Positions 9,488 through 20,435 of a DNA stretch of 64,000 nucleotides are shown here, piece after piece. The notes under the pieces are model-generated. The model was not told the origin of the DNA. It was given only the letters and a program-made list of their open reading frames with translations, and made no database searches. The stretch is taken from positions 20,102,150-20,166,149 of the forward strand of contig NC_080042.1 in assembly GCF_012489685.1 (NCBI RefSeq), given 5' to 3'. How positions within the stretch are numbered: position 1 is the first letter of the stretch; each line of letters starts with the position of its first letter. Made by a program: the position numbers and the translations under genes. The DNA comes from Lotus japonicus (Eukaryota; Streptophyta; Magnoliopsida; Fabales; Fabaceae).

Positions 9488-10914
9488 TCGAAAAAGCAAA
9501 ATATCTCCCATTTTCTTCTCTATTGGGGCCGTGAGTTGTGGAGAGGGGAGGGAGAAGAATTTTCGCCGAAACTCGACCGATCTTCGCGCAGTTCGTTCCT
9601 ACTTCAAGGTATCGAGGTAACTAGCTTGATTCTTACCTCTGATCACTGTTTCTACTGCGTTTCTTTAGTCGTTTCTGTGCTCAAAGTTTTGAGCTTTTTG
9701 TAAAACTGTCCGTTTTTCCTGATTTCTCTGTTGGGTTATCTTCCCTACGTGCCCAAGAGCCTAAAACCTCCGTCAGTATTCGCCGATTGTGATCGAGTTG
9801 TCCAAGATCTGAAAAACTGTTTCAAAACCCTTTTTGTCGCACATTTCGAAACTTTACTGTCGAAAAGTCGTAATCTGACTTCGTGCCTTTAGGATTTGCT
9901 GTCACGGATGTCGTTAGGATCATTGCTGTCGAATTTGTTTTCCGAACTGATAACTTTGAGGTTTTGAGCTTTTATTTTGGACCAAAATGCCCCTGAACAG
10001 CCGTATTTCGATCCGATCGTCCGAAAATTGTTCCGACAGTTTCTTTGCCTTAGTTTTACCCTAAAACTACCTTGTAAACAGATTTGATCGAAGAACTCCT
10101 TTTTGGCCGAGAGTTTGTAGTGATGGGGGGGGTGAGTTTTCGTTTTCGAAAACTTGTCTTTTCGTACCCGATTGTCGTATTCTGAAGCTTTAATGCTTTG
10201 TCTATCGTTTATGAGTTGTATTGCAATCGAACTAATCGATTTTGTTTTGATTCTGCATTGTTTTCTCCGAGGTTCAGTTGAAGGAACTTTGGAAGTTTCA
10301 GAGCATTTGAGTGACAGAACCTTTGATCGCGAGACTGGAACAGCTCGAGGTTAGGGCAACTTACTTATTAGCTATGACTGTATGATAGGCGTCGAGAAAT
10401 TCGACTTATGCTTTGTGTTGATATTGATTATGATGATGAACTGATGTTGTCTATAACTTATGATGTTGAGAGGTTGTTGAATGGTGCGTTCTGACGCGAC
10501 TTCGGAGTGGGGATTCATTGATCTGGTGATCTTTGATATTTCGGGTTGGATGAACAACCCTAGGCAAGTCCAAACTCAAGGTTTGAGACTTAGCCATTTG
10601 TTGTGTACTTAGACTTTCCCCAGGAAACTTCTTTTGGAGGGTTTTTGGAAAACTTAGAATGAAACAGATTTTGAAAACTAGAGACTTTGGGAAACTTAGA
10701 CTTTGAGAAATAAACTCATAACTGGACTAATTCGAATTGAAACAATTTTTATTAACGTTTAAGCATAGGAGAACTGAAGGGGAAAATATTTACGAAAGAC
10801 GGGGAAAAGTCGACTTCTGTTGTGGGTTTTGGTTTTGGGGAAAGCCACTGAGGTGAGCTACGGTGATGATTGAAAGTCACCGAGTACTTTAAGTACTCTT
10901 GTTGTTGGGGTTGT

Positions 10915-11152
10915 GTTGTATTGACCGACACTAAACCCTTGTGTACTCTTGTTATTGGAGTTGTGTTGTATTGACCGACACTAACTCTGGGTTTTGGGTG
11001 TTGGAGTTGTGTTGTATTGACCGACACTAACTCCGAGTCGTGTTGTATTGACCGACACTGACTCTGGCTTTGATTTTGGGTTTTGTTATTGGAGTTGTGT
11101 TGTATTGACCGACACTAACTCCGAGTTGTGTTGTATTGACCGACACTAACTC
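10915..11152 (+). repeat. Tandem hairpin array A in second solo LTR, six units
   Basis: Six units with upper stem GTGTTG/CGACAC and loop TATTGAC. Lower stems are GGGTT/AACCC, GAGTT/AACTC, GGAGTT/AACTCC, GAGTC/GACTC, GGAGTT/AACTCC and GAGTT/AACTC. The GAGTC/GACTC unit is a clear paired change relative to its neighbours. The array matches that at 5499-5702 in place and form but differs in unit number and stem sequences. Confidence 0.8.
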
Positions 11153-11236
11153 TTGGGTTTGTTTTGAGTTGGGTTTGAGCTAAGCACTTATGTGGTGAGG
11201 ACGATTCGATGTTTGGCTAACCATATTGCATCAATC

Positions 11237-11437
11237 GGGTGAATAACGGGAATGGTTCACCTGTGCATCTCATGGTGAATAACGGGAATGGTTCACCAAT
11301 GCATTAATGATGAATAACAGGAATGGTTCATCATACGGTGAATAACGGGAATGGTTCACCAAGGATGAATAACGGGAATGGTTCATCCATAGTGAAGAAC
11401 AGGAATGCTTCACTTGAGGCGAACGGGAACGCGTCAC
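11237..11437 (+). repeat. Tandem hairpin array B in second solo LTR
   Basis: Units with loop TAACGGGAATGG (one with TAACAGGAATGG) and stems GGTGAA/TTCACC (three units), ATGATGAA/TTCATCAT and GGATGAA/TTCATCC, then AGTGAA/TTCACT and a final GTCAC-ending unit. The order of stem types parallels the array at 5788-6034, without the GGATGGA/TCCATCC unit. Confidence 0.8.
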
Positions 11438-11648
11438 AATCCGGATCATATTGATTGCATTTCACGCATACATTCATTATGACTGGGATTGTGTGCTGTT
11501 TGATTTATTGAAGCATCGTTAGAGCCATAACATGCTAGGATTATTTATATGTTTATATAACAACATATATATCTATACCCCATATCACATGTTGAGTGTA
11601 TATCTACCTATTTCCGTGAGTTGACCCTAGCGCCTTGGCTTTGGTTTC

Positions 11649-11906
11649 ATGTTTGTGTTTGGGCGGTCGGCCTGCTGCCAGATGTCGACGGTGGTTTGGG
11701 TTTCGATGGTCTCTCCCTCGGGGGGGGGGAGCAGGTTTGAGTTGGAGGACCGTACTGACGAGCGTGGAGGGAGTTCTACGATGCTTGGAGCTGAGCTTCA
11801 ACTTGCCAACTTTAGTTGCTGTGGACTCGGTACTGGGAGGGTAGGTTCAGGCAGGCGTCATATTTTGTGTAGAGCTCTGATTCGTTTTGCTTTTGGGACA
11901 GGGTAG
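11649..11906 (+). pseudogene. Shortened copy of the LTR-encoded ORF
   Basis: The start MFVFGRSACCQMS matches the ORF at 6230, but the segment encoding most of the conserved core (ADWF to HRATY) is deleted and the frame changes afterwards (EDRTDERG is recovered only briefly). The copy therefore looks decayed, while the nucleotide context is the same. Confidence 0.55.
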
Positions 11907-12286
11907 GTTGCATGGCTTTTCGTGTGGTTCTCTTGCTGAGGATCACAGAGGGTCTGTCGGACTATAGGGGTCTTGTGTTGAGGCCATTTTGGGGCCGACT
12001 TCCTCATTGGATGACTGTACGTATGACTTTTACTGTCATTTCTGGTTCTGTATATATTTGCCTACGGGCACACTACTTTGGAGTCACTGCGAGTGCGCGT
12101 GACGTGGGAGTGCAGCTGAGGCTGTACATGTGTATATATTTGTATATTGGTTAGTTAGTGTTGGGTTATGTCTTTATTTTCTATCGCTTTATTTAAAAGG
12201 AATCAAACGAAAAAAAAATTACATGTTTTTCCGCGTAAAGTCCATTTTTGGTTACTAAAGTGACACCCGGAAATCGGGGTGTTACA

Positions 12287-14207
12287 CCGGGCGCCGGTAC
12301 TTCCGCATAGTCGTGCATCCAACATATCTTGAGGCCTTCACCCTTCGGGACGGGACTGCCCAGTTCCCCTTCTACTAGACAAAAACCCCCCGCTATGTTC
12401 CGCAGTCGTCGGACACGTCGCTGAGTGACGAGGATAAAATCATCCTCAGCTTTCTTGTCGGCTTTCCTGTTCTTGAATCGTCACAACTGCTTGAAGCCGC
12501 CCGTAAGAACACCCTTGATTCATTCCTAGGTTAAACTTTCCTCTTTTGCTGCAACATTATATTCCCTGTGGAGTTTATCACTAATAATATGTTTTTCCCT
12601 GCTTCTCTCAGGGGAATTGAAGTGTACCAAGGCTGAATTGGAGCGCGCTCTCACTGCCAAGGTGATCAAGTTTCCCCCCACTTTCAATACTAGTGGGGGA
12701 AAGAGAAGACGTGCTACTAGGGGTGCTAGCGTCGAGGCCACCGTTCCTCTCCCCAGGAAGCGGGTCAAAACGTCCGTCGAGCCAGCGCCATGAGCCACAA
12801 GCGGTACTGCTCTTCCTGAGGCTGGCGGGGCAATACCAAGCATTGTCGTTCCTGAATTCGGCGAGCCAACACCAGGTGCCGCCGTCCTTCCTAAGTCTGG
12901 TGGGGCAGCGTTGGGTGTCATCGATGATGCTGCTTCCCCCCCCCCCCCAATAAAGAAATCCCCTAAATCCAAAGAAGCTGAGACCAGCGAGTACGGAGCG
13001 GGCAAAGCCGCGAGCCCTTTCTTAAAGAAGAAGAAGAAGAAGACCAAGAAAACCAAAATTGGCGAGACAGCCATTCCTCGCCAGAGACCGGTTGGCGAGG
13101 GCGAACCAAATCCTGAAGGCGAGCCGGGGACTCTGCTCTCCCCTAAGGAGACTTTCGACAGCCAGGGTGCGCCCAAGGATTCTGCTTCCGTCGCCCTTCA
13201 ACCAGACCATCCGACTCAACAAGCCAAAATGAGCTCACCCCGGGCTTCGCCCGTTCATCAAATGAGTCGTAATGATGAGGATCAGGCTCCTGTCGTGCTG
13301 CCATCTCCTCACCACTCTTCCCCTACTCCTAGGCGCCTAAACATCGAGGGAAAGGAAAGCTCCCCCTTGAACAAACAACCGACTCCTGTCGACTTTATGT
13401 TGTCTGATCCTTTCTTCAGTAGTTTGAAGGAAGCTGGAAATCCCGATCTCGATGGCATGGCACAAGAAGCCATTTCAAGTCTCCTCCGCGCAGCATGCCT
13501 TTTTGCCAGGTTATCCCAAGATTCGGCCTCTGCTGCTGAAGTTGAGGACCTCCATCAGAAAGCGGAGGGTTATCGTCTTGCCACGCTCGACGCGTACGGC
13601 GAGTGCCACGCTCGACGCGTACGACAAGCGTGACATGCTGTTATCCCAGGTGGTGGCCCAGGTAATTAAACTGAACAACCTGGGTATCGAGATGAGCGGT
13701 CACGAGGATGATTTACTCGCCTGTGTAGGGAAATTGGATGAACTGGAGGATGAGCTGAACGACATGCAGAAGGAATTGAAGGCGAGGGCCGAGGCGATTG
13801 CTGCGAGCAGGGCATCTTGTGACGCCAAAGATAAGGAGCTTGCGTCCTTGCGTGGTGACTTGACGGCGTCGAACGAGGCCCTCGCCACGGTGAGAACCCA
13901 GCTAGAAGCGAAAGACAGAGCTATCGCGGAGGCGGAAACCCGAGCGTCTTCTAAGGCCAGGGCCCTTAGAACGAAGTTGGAGATTGAAGTTGTTGCTGAG
14001 GCCGTGGAAGAGCGTGGCCGCGGTTTCTTCGTTGCTAAAGCCCAGGTCCAACACCTTTATGAAGGGTTGGATCTCAGCGGGATGGGGGCCTTCAAAAGAG
14101 TTACCCCCGAGGGTTTGGTCGGCCCTGATGATCCTCCAGGCTTCAATGCGGAGTACTTTTCGGCTGCTGAAAACGCAAGGAGAGAAGAAAATATTAATGC
14201 AGTCTGA
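12287..14207 (+). pseudogene. Gypsy-type-transposon ORF, C-terminal part with intron, broken
   Basis: Reading resumes after the solo LTR with RRYFRIVVHPTYLEAF and later DKIILSFLVGFPVLE, as expected for the PF04195-like family. A GT-AG intron fits at 12530-12611 and restores the frame (SFL-GELKCTKAELE). Exon 2 then has a TGA near 12791, a Lys-rich linker (KKKKKKTKKTK near 13025) and a long coiled coil (about 13620-13990) ending at a stop at 14207. A 25-base direct repeat (13581-13605 and 13606-13630) shifts the frame between the two main open stretches. The protein is probably a nuclear accessory protein of the element, but its role is not known. Confidence 0.65.
12530..12611 (+). other. Predicted intron in the gypsy-type-transposon ORF
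   Basis: Donor CTAG-GTTAAAC and acceptor CTTCTCTCAG, 82 bases, T-rich with several in-frame stops. Removing it joins two open frames without a shift. Prediction only. Confidence 0.55.
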
Positions 14208-14918
14208 CTATTTGTATTTAGCTACCCCTTACCACTTTTGTAATTAATATTGCCCTGCGGGCTAGCTATTAATGAAATTTTGTTGCGGTTTTATTCTGCC
14301 TTTCCTCTATTCATCGCTCTGCCGCGTTTCATTTTTGTACCTGTTTTACGATTTGAGTTTGAGTTTCATGTAGCGATTTTAAATGTGTGCCAAAGAAAAA
14401 TAGGTCTTTCGCTCAGCTTTGAACTGAGGCTTTGTTCACACCAAATTTCCCGTAAGATCAGGTGTGGCCTTACCAGTTTTGTTTTGGCGAGGACTTACAG
14501 TGGCTGGGGTCCCAATGGCCATGTGGGTTTCCCGAGACTTAGCCTAGTTTTGAATGCTCGCCCATATTTCGGGGAGGCTTTTGGGATAAGAAGCTTACCC
14601 GCACACGTCGCCAACGAGTGATCAGCGGTTCGCGCCGGACTTTCCGGAGTGATCCTCCGACATCAAGGTCATGTTGGGATTGCCACCTTCAGGGAATTTT
14701 TCCCACCGGGCAACCGTGATAATTCAGTTTGTGAGTTAGGAGTATTGCTGAGAATATCCTTTTGTATTTGATTTGTAAAAAGATTTTACATTTTGAGGGA
14801 TGCCTCATTAAAAAACTCTCGTGGTGGAGAAAAAGAGTACATCTTTATTTTTGTCATAATTCCATCATTTCCTCGCCGCGCCCTCGCTCCCGTCATTGCC
14901 CCTCCTGATCAGAGCACC
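14208..14918. other. Spacer between opposite-facing ORFs of the gypsy remnant
   Basis: No domain is recognisable. The stretch is AT-rich near 14200-14420 and 14740-14860, and holds an open plus-strand frame (14250-14621) without family resemblance. It would contain the 3' ends of both the plus-strand ORF and the minus-strand gag-pro. Pol domains are absent. Confidence 0.5.
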
Positions 14919-15565
14919 ACGCCAAACACCCCATCCTTCAGACCTGATGTGCTCGCTTCTCCCTCTTGGCCCTTGCGAGGCCAGTCCCCTCGCCAGACCG
15001 TCCTGCGGTAAAGAGGATCTTCATCTAACTCGCCTCTTTGCTTGTTGCGTTTTGCTGGCCCTGAAGGTTTAAAAATCGCCGATCCTACTGGACTCCAATA
15101 TTCCGCCTTTCCCTTTTTCTTGTTCTCGTGGCGGTGCGCTCGGCACCGTTTCCCCACCTTCTTCGGTTTGCCCCGGGGTTGCTCAAATGATCCCCACCCG
15201 CTTCGCTCAACGTCACCCTGTTGTAGATTCATTCGAACCACATCTTGCGTCACCACCCCCTTTTCTCTGCTCTTCTCTTGGCACGTGCTTAAAAGAGTTG
15301 GCTTCCTAAACCTGGGCAATCCCTAGAGCGCTGCATCTTTTTGACTCCAATTAAAGAGGTCAAAATTGTCCTCCACCAACCTGGGCTCAATCGCCAACAC
15401 ACCTCTGCTAAATTTGTACATTTCCAAGTCCTCGATTATGTTCGCCCAGCGATCCTCCGCATGGGCATCAGTGAACTGCCCATCTCTTCCCGTCCTACCA
15501 TCTAACCTTCCCTGACCTTGGCTGCTCCTTAGTCTCTCATTCTTTCGAGCAACCATCTGCTCCAA
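14919..15565 (-). pseudogene. Tail downstream of gypsy protease, no domain recognised
   Basis: Two adjacent minus-strand open frames (15565-15323, then 15319-14909) follow the protease in the place where pol would begin. Both are rich in charged residues (for example RGKPKKVGKRCRAHRHENKK). No RT motif such as YXDD or LVDTGA is present. They may be a linker left after deletion of pol. Confidence 0.35.
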
Positions 15566-15592
15566 TCTCCCTGCGCCGCTTCGCCCCTGGCC

Positions 15593-16576
15593 CTATAAAC
15601 CCTGCTGGCCTTGACGGCCTTCCAAGACCTCGATCTCGTGTCCATCACCGGCTCCCTTCTTCCCATACAAACTAAGGCAATTATTATAGCATTCCCTCGC
15701 CCTCCGCTGATCTACCACGATTTCCCCCACCTTACCGAAGATTAGTAGGTACTTCACCGCTAGGTGAGCCGTTGAAATTACTGCGCAGAGACGATTTAGC
15801 GTGTTCCCTCCGATGATTACATTGTATGATGCCACGACCTGCAATACCAAATACCTTACGCACAAAAGCTTGGCGTTCTCATCGATACAAAAAACCGTGT
15901 CTAAATCCAAGTAGCCCCGCACCCAGACCTGTTCTCCTGAGAATCCTACCAGAGTCCCAGTGTACGACATCAGGTCCTTATCTGTTAATCCCAACTGCTC
16001 GAACGCATCACCGTAAATAATATCCGCAGAACTTCCCTGATCCAAAAGTACTCTTCGCACATTAAAGTTATTGATCCTTACCATCACCACCACAGGATCG
16101 TCCTTGTGTGTCTTGATCTCCTCGAAATCTGCTGATGATATCACTATGTCTGGGTGATGAAAACCGAACGGGGTCGTATACTCTTGCACTGATGTTACCG
16201 CCCTTACATGCTGTCGTCTCGCTGAAGGTGTGCCGCCGCCTCCACCGAAACCCCCTGCAATTGTATTTATCGTCCGAACCGGTGGTTCAAGATCTTTGTT
16301 GAAGGTTTCTTCAGCTCCCTGCTTTCTTGTCGCCAACGTCTCCTTCTTGTCGACCGTTGGCGTTTGACGACGACCGTCTCGCCTGCGATCATCCTGCTGA
16401 AGGCTCCCTTTATATCGATTTTCCTGCTGTCGATCGCCTTGCCAGCGATCACCTCGATCATTCAACTGTGAGCGTCCCGCCCTGATTAATATTTCAATCT
16501 CGTTTTTTAACGTGAAGCAATCTCCGGTGTCATGACCCGCCGAGCGATGGTACTCGCACCACTTGGTTTTATCCAC
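15593..16576 (-). CDS. Gypsy Gag C-terminus and aspartic protease, 327 aa
   Basis: The N-terminus has CEYHRSAGHDTGDCFTLKNE, the short zinc-binding motif and following helix typical of Tat-type gag. An Arg/Gln/Asp-rich linker and a Gly-rich run (GGFGGGGG) follow. Residues around 180 carry LLDQGSSADIIYGDAF, the protease active-site region (D-x-G-S-S-A-D), then YNVIIGG near residue 255, the second protease landmark. The frame is intact over this stretch, but gag upstream is broken and pol is missing, so the element could not be autonomous. Start chosen at the first Met before the zinc motif; the real start is in gag. Confidence 0.7.
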   Translation of the reverse strand: MDKTKWCEYHRSAGHDTGDCFTLKNEIEILIRAGRSQLNDRGDRWQGDRQQENRYKGSLQQDDRRRDGRRQTPTVDKKETLATRKQGAEETFNKDLEPPVRTINTIAGGFGGGGGTPSARRQHVRAVTSVQEYTTPFGFHHPDIVISSADFEEIKTHKDDPVVVMVRINNFNVRRVLLDQGSSADIIYGDAFEQLGLTDKDLMSYTGTLVGFSGEQVWVRGYLDLDTVFCIDENAKLLCVRYLVLQVVASYNVIIGGNTLNRLCAVISTAHLAVKYLLIFGKVGEIVVDQRRARECYNNCLSLYGKKGAGDGHEIEVLEGRQGQQGL

Positions 16577-16855
16577 TGCCGCACGAGACGGGTTAGCTCC
16601 CCTCTCGCCCTCTTCGACTGTGTGTGTCGCCTTGACTTCTCGGAGTAATTCTGTCAGATGTGCGCTCAGACTTTTGCCTGATTCCTCTCGTCGGCGGGAA
16701 TCGGCTTGATGCCACGGGCCTCGATGCTCAAAACTTTCCTTCTTTGGGTAGAGTTTCTCCTTTGCAAACTTTTCTACTAACTTGGCCTTCTTGTCCTTCC
16801 GCTTACTGCTTTCCCCTTTTTCCCGACTTTGTTTGCTCGCCGGCGAGACATCCCT

Positions 16856-17410
16856 CTAATCGCCATCCCTCTCCATCTTTGCGCGCTTCCTTTTGAAAGC
16901 GTCATCCTCCTCATCCAAGATGTAGGTGTTCGCCCGAGCACGTATTTCTGCCATCGACCGAGCGGGCTTACGACTCAACTTACTGTTCAGCTTCCCCGGC
17001 TGCAGACATGCAGTCCATTCTTGAAAGCTCGCGCATAGGTTCCGCCTCTTCAATCTTAACAGACGCTGCGCTGTACCGCCTCACTATTGTTTCAAAGTTT
17101 CACCCTCTGATTAGTGAACGTTGTACAGATCGTCGATCTTTACATGCTTAATCTTACTCGCAGAGAATTGAACAAGGAACTTCGACGAGATGTCGTGAAA
17201 ATTTGTGATGGATCCCCGAGGAGGAGTCGTGAACCAAGCCATTGTTGTGCCCTTAAACGTCGACGGGAACATCCTACACTTCACCGCGTCGAAGTTGAGC
17301 TTATGACCATCTTCGTGTTGAAATAAAGCAGATGATCCTTTGGATTGGTACCCACTGTACGTCTCGAGAATAAGGTTCTTCATGTTGTCCGGGATGGCTA
17401 CTTCCCTCAC
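16856..17410 (-). pseudogene. Gypsy Gag (Tat type), broken
   Basis: The first part reads KCRMFPSTFKGTTMAWFTTP and FHDISSKFLVQFSASK, the conserved core of the retrotransposon gag family. After a stop at about 17111 the homology continues in other frames with CASFQEW and LSRKPARSMAEIRARANTYI, then DDAFKRKRA. Thus at least one stop and one frameshift separate the pieces. Order and strand agree with the protease further left and the LTR to the right. Confidence 0.7.
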
Positions 17411-17619
17411 CGCCGCTGAGAACGGCTCTCCTTCGTCTTGTTGCTCGAGGCGATAGTACTCTAACTGTTCCTACAAGTAATCGTTCCGCTGCCGTATATC
17501 ATCAACATTACGGATCAGGTGTCTCCAATCTCGGCCAGTGATCGGAGCCTGAGGTAGCGGTGTTCCGTCTCCTGAGTCCTCCGATGAGTGCGCCGGGGAT
17601 CCCTGTCGCTCACGTGGTC

Positions 17620-17647
17620 GTGGGTTCGATCCCCACAGACGACGCCA
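17620..17647 (-). promoter_or_regulatory. Primer binding site with extended tRNA similarity
   Basis: On the minus strand TGGCGTCGTCTGTGGGGATC begins two bases after the LTR end. On the plus strand the complement, ending GACGCCA, looks like a tRNA 3' end, and the match continues into a full T-arm (GTGGG, TTCGATC, CCCAC). Resemblance is to an arginine-type tRNA end, from memory. Confidence 0.6.
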
Positions 17648-17649
17648 AA

Positions 17650-18043
17650 TGTTCTATCCAAGAACATAGAGGTGAGGTATGATACCTAGAGTGAAGGGAT
17701 TGCAATGTGAGAATTTAGAGAGAGAGAGCGTGTAACCGCTTAGAGAGAGAATGTAACTGAATTTCAAGTTTGTTATTTCTCAAATGAGCTAAGAGTCCCT
17801 TACAATTGGTAACCGCCCCCTATTTATAGGCTAAGGGTTGGGCCAGTTGGGCCTCCCGGGAGAGGCCCAACTCCCTGAAGCAAGCGCCCTTGGGCGAGGG
17901 CCCATGGGGTTTCGCCCAGTTCACATTCCACTTTAAAAAAAAAAACAATGAACACTTTATAAATTAAAAAATACAAATTTAATTATCACTCAATAAATTC
18001 TATAATTGCAATTAAATTCGGGTTTAGACACACACCCATTACA
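17650..18043 (-). repeat. 5' LTR of the gypsy remnant (394 bp)
   Basis: On the minus strand it begins TGTAATGGGTGTG and ends GGATAGAACA, directly before the primer site. It contains an AT-rich U3 (17930-18000) and a TATTTATAGG box on the plus strand (17819-17828, CCTATAAATA on the minus strand). The partner LTR was not found in the window. The next five bases, CCACC, would be the target duplication. Confidence 0.65.
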
Positions 18044-18615
18044 CCACCCAAAAATAATTAAACAATACGATGCGATCGCGTCATTATTTTCCGCCCTCGA
18101 AAAAGTAATATTAAGTAATAAAATATTTTTTTGGTAAAATTTAAGTAATAAAATATAATCACCCAATTATACAACAAAAGAAAAATATTCCATAATTATT
18201 CCCCGCCAACATGGTGTAAGTAATGATTCAAAGTAAGCCCCGTCAAGTACCCCCGACAACTTGTGTGGTTTCAGATGCAGTTGATGGTGGAGGCCCTTCA
18301 TCGAGTGCGATCTTGCCCTTATTTCGTCATGCTCCGTTGGTTTCAGGGAGAACTCCAGGTGGTCGTTATTGGACGCGAGCTACGAAGGTGTGGATGGTTG
18401 GTAAGCTTGTGGGTTGTACTTTTGACGGTGGGATGAGACGGTTATTCGCGGCCTGGCACAGGAAATGGAGGAGTGGTGGCTGCCGCCTTGAGTGTTGTTT
18501 CAGCTCTTGGTGTTTCTTCGGTTCTGGTTTAGGTCTTCGTTTTTTGGGTCCTTTGTTTAGAGAGGTTCATGCTGTTTATACCTTATAGCTAGGGTGGTTA
18601 AGTGGTTGTGTATTT
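18044..18615. other. Unrecognised stretch
   Basis: AT-rich from 18050 to 18200, then a GC-richer open frame (18223-18588, plus strand, 121 aa) without a recognisable family. It may be the 3' part of a LINE, since a LINE remnant follows, but nothing in the protein supports that. Confidence 0.3.
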
Positions 18616-18619
18616 CTAT

Positions 18620-18990
18620 GGATGTTTTAGGCTTTGGTTTTTGTTCCTCATTGTCCTACTCCTAAGCTTAGCCTCCTCCTTTTTTATATAAAGTACGTAA
18701 TCTAGCCCACAACGCAATAATTTCAAAGATGAAATAAATAAAACTATAGACTTAATTTGGGGTCTTACATAACTACTCCTCTTAAAAACAGATTCATCAT
18801 TGAAACTATGAGCCAGAGAAAAGTTCAAAATATTGTTCTCTCCCCTTTTCTTCCAACTCCCATGTAGCGTCAACACGCATCTCAAACAATGGAAAAGCGT
18901 CACAACATCTTCATCTTATTGGTGACAAATAAGACAAAAATCACACTTGCACGCAATCATGCTACCACGATTCAGCATAAATCACCTAAG
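18620..18990 (-). pseudogene. LINE reverse-transcriptase zinc-finger remnant
   Basis: The minus strand reads LNRGSMIACKCDFCLICHQ then, after a stop, DEDVVTLFHCLRCVLTLHGS and WKK. The order R-G, C-x-x-C, E/D-D-x-x-x-H/F-x-x-x-C, W is that of the zinc-binding region after plant LINE reverse transcriptases. It is broken by stops and truncated on the right by the large Sirevirus insertion. Confidence 0.45.
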
Positions 18991-18995
18991 CATGC

Positions 18996-20136
18996 TGAAG
19001 GTATGAAAAACGATAGAAAGGGGGGTTTGAATACCGTTTTCAACTAAAAACTTTTCTCTCTTGAAATTTAGACAAATCTCTTGAACAAACAAGTATTTTA
19101 TCCTGGTTCACTTGATAATCGCTCAAGCTAGTCCAGTCCACCCGTTAATGTGATTTCTTCCTTCTTAGAATGAAGGCAATTCACTATTCAATGTTTGTTA
19201 CAACTGCACTAGCAACCTGCTTAGAGACTAACAATACAATGAACTAGCAAATTTACTCTCTTAGTCTTCTCAAGGAGCTGACCAAACTTGGCCCCTTAAG
19301 GAAATCAAACTAACTGTTTGAGGGTTTTGGGTTTACAATGAATGCTTCTAAGAAAGCTAAGGTAAACACAGTAAGAACTATTGAAGAAAGATTGCTAAGA
19401 GAATATTGAATGGTTGCTTAAGCTTAAAAAAGTTTCTTAGCCTTTTCTTCCAACTTCAGCCTCTATTTATACTCCAAGGATTAGGGTTGTATTCGTTGTT
19501 TGAAATGCTATCGTTGGAGGGCAAATCCGGAACTTCCAGATTCTGCTGTGGCTGAACATCTTAGGTAAGGTCGTCAGGATAGTACAATTGCTTTTGTACT
19601 TGGACAGCGACGTGAGCCTTATCCTAGTTGACTTTTGATCAGACGACGCTTCAAGTTGGAACTTGTGAAGCTTGGTGATCAGAATCAGAGGGAAGCTTGG
19701 ATCCTCTGACCTTCGTATCTTCTGCTTCTAGACATCAGAGTTGGAAATACTTGGTCTTCAGAGCCAGCTTACTCTTGGACTTAAGAATCTTTACTTTTCA
19801 GCTTCTGGACCTTCAGAACTTCTGGACCTTCAGAGCCTCTAGACCTTCAGAGCTTCCGGTCTTAAGTGATCTGAATCCACATCAGAGCTTATCATCTTCC
19901 GAACTTCTGAAGGATATACAACTGTTCAATCAGAACATAGTGAGTGCGAAAGCGTTGCGTTGGTTACTCTTTGACCTAAATGCTTTTGATAATTGTGAGT
20001 ATTGACCAGAGTCAGAGCCTGTCATTTTAAACACTCAGAAAACAATGTTAAAGTACCATAATTGTTCATACACAATAGTTAACATGTAATCATCAAAACA
20101 TAGAGTTGTACTACATGACCAAATCTTGGTCTTACA
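18996..20136 (-). repeat. 3' LTR of the large Sirevirus
   Basis: On the minus strand it starts TGTAAGACCAAGATTTGG and ends CGTTTTTCATACCTTCA. It lacks a short stretch near 19100 that the other LTR has (after CGAACAAACAA), which accounts for most of the length difference. Confidence 0.92.
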
Positions 20137-20391
20137 ATCTCCCCTTTTTTGATGATGACAAAACCAAGTATTTTGATGAACAATTCTTAAACAATAAACT
20201 GAATACATTCAGAGTTTAGGGTACCAGAGGTAAACTTATCCTGAGATGTATGGTTTATTTTGCTCTTCCTGAATCCAAATCACAACTTGATTCTGAGCTT
20301 AGCTCCCCCTGAATCTAAGACTTAATAAAACATTAGTAATATCTAGATTCTGAGCTAAAGTGAAAGTGATCATATTGATATAATAGTCAGA

Positions 20392-20435
<44 letters not shown>

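Larger units (their letters stand above)
8788..12286 (+). repeat. Large solo LTR (3499 bp), TSD CCGGG
   Basis: Starts TGTAAGACCTGG, ends GGGGTGTTACA and is flanked by CCGGG on both sides (8783-8787 and 12287-12291). It is a clear sister of the LTR at 3351-6961 along its whole length, with the same TATA context (9479-9487), G-run, both hairpin arrays and the terminal TTACTAAAGTGAC motif. The LTR ORF is shortened here. No internal genes or second LTR, so it is a solo LTR. Confidence 0.93.
8338..18043 (-). mobile_element. Non-autonomous Tat-type Ty3/gypsy remnant (gag-pro plus opposite ORF)
   Basis: On the minus strand the order is LTR (18043 to 17650), primer site, gag, a zinc-knuckle-like motif and protease. 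No reverse transcriptase, RNase H or integrase follows. Instead a plus-strand ORF of the gypsy-type-transposon family (PF04195-like) occupies the 3' half. Extra ORFs of this kind, in sense or antisense, are known in Tat-lineage elements. The second LTR is missing because the left end is cut by the LTR tail at 7461-8337. A 3.5-kb solo LTR interrupts the plus-strand ORF. Confidence 0.7.

Noticed and set aside
12526..13176. 216-aa minus-strand ORF
   Set aside because: Lies opposite to the coiled-coil and linker region of the gypsy-type-transposon ORF and includes a poly-Phe run that is only the complement of a Lys-rich run.
17611..17649. tRNA gene
   Set aside because: Only the T-arm and acceptor 3' end are present; the position next to an LTR end explains it as a primer binding site.
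18223..18588. 121-aa ORF as a host gene
   Set aside because: Cys/Trp-rich composition without a recognisable family or conserved neighbour; could be chance.
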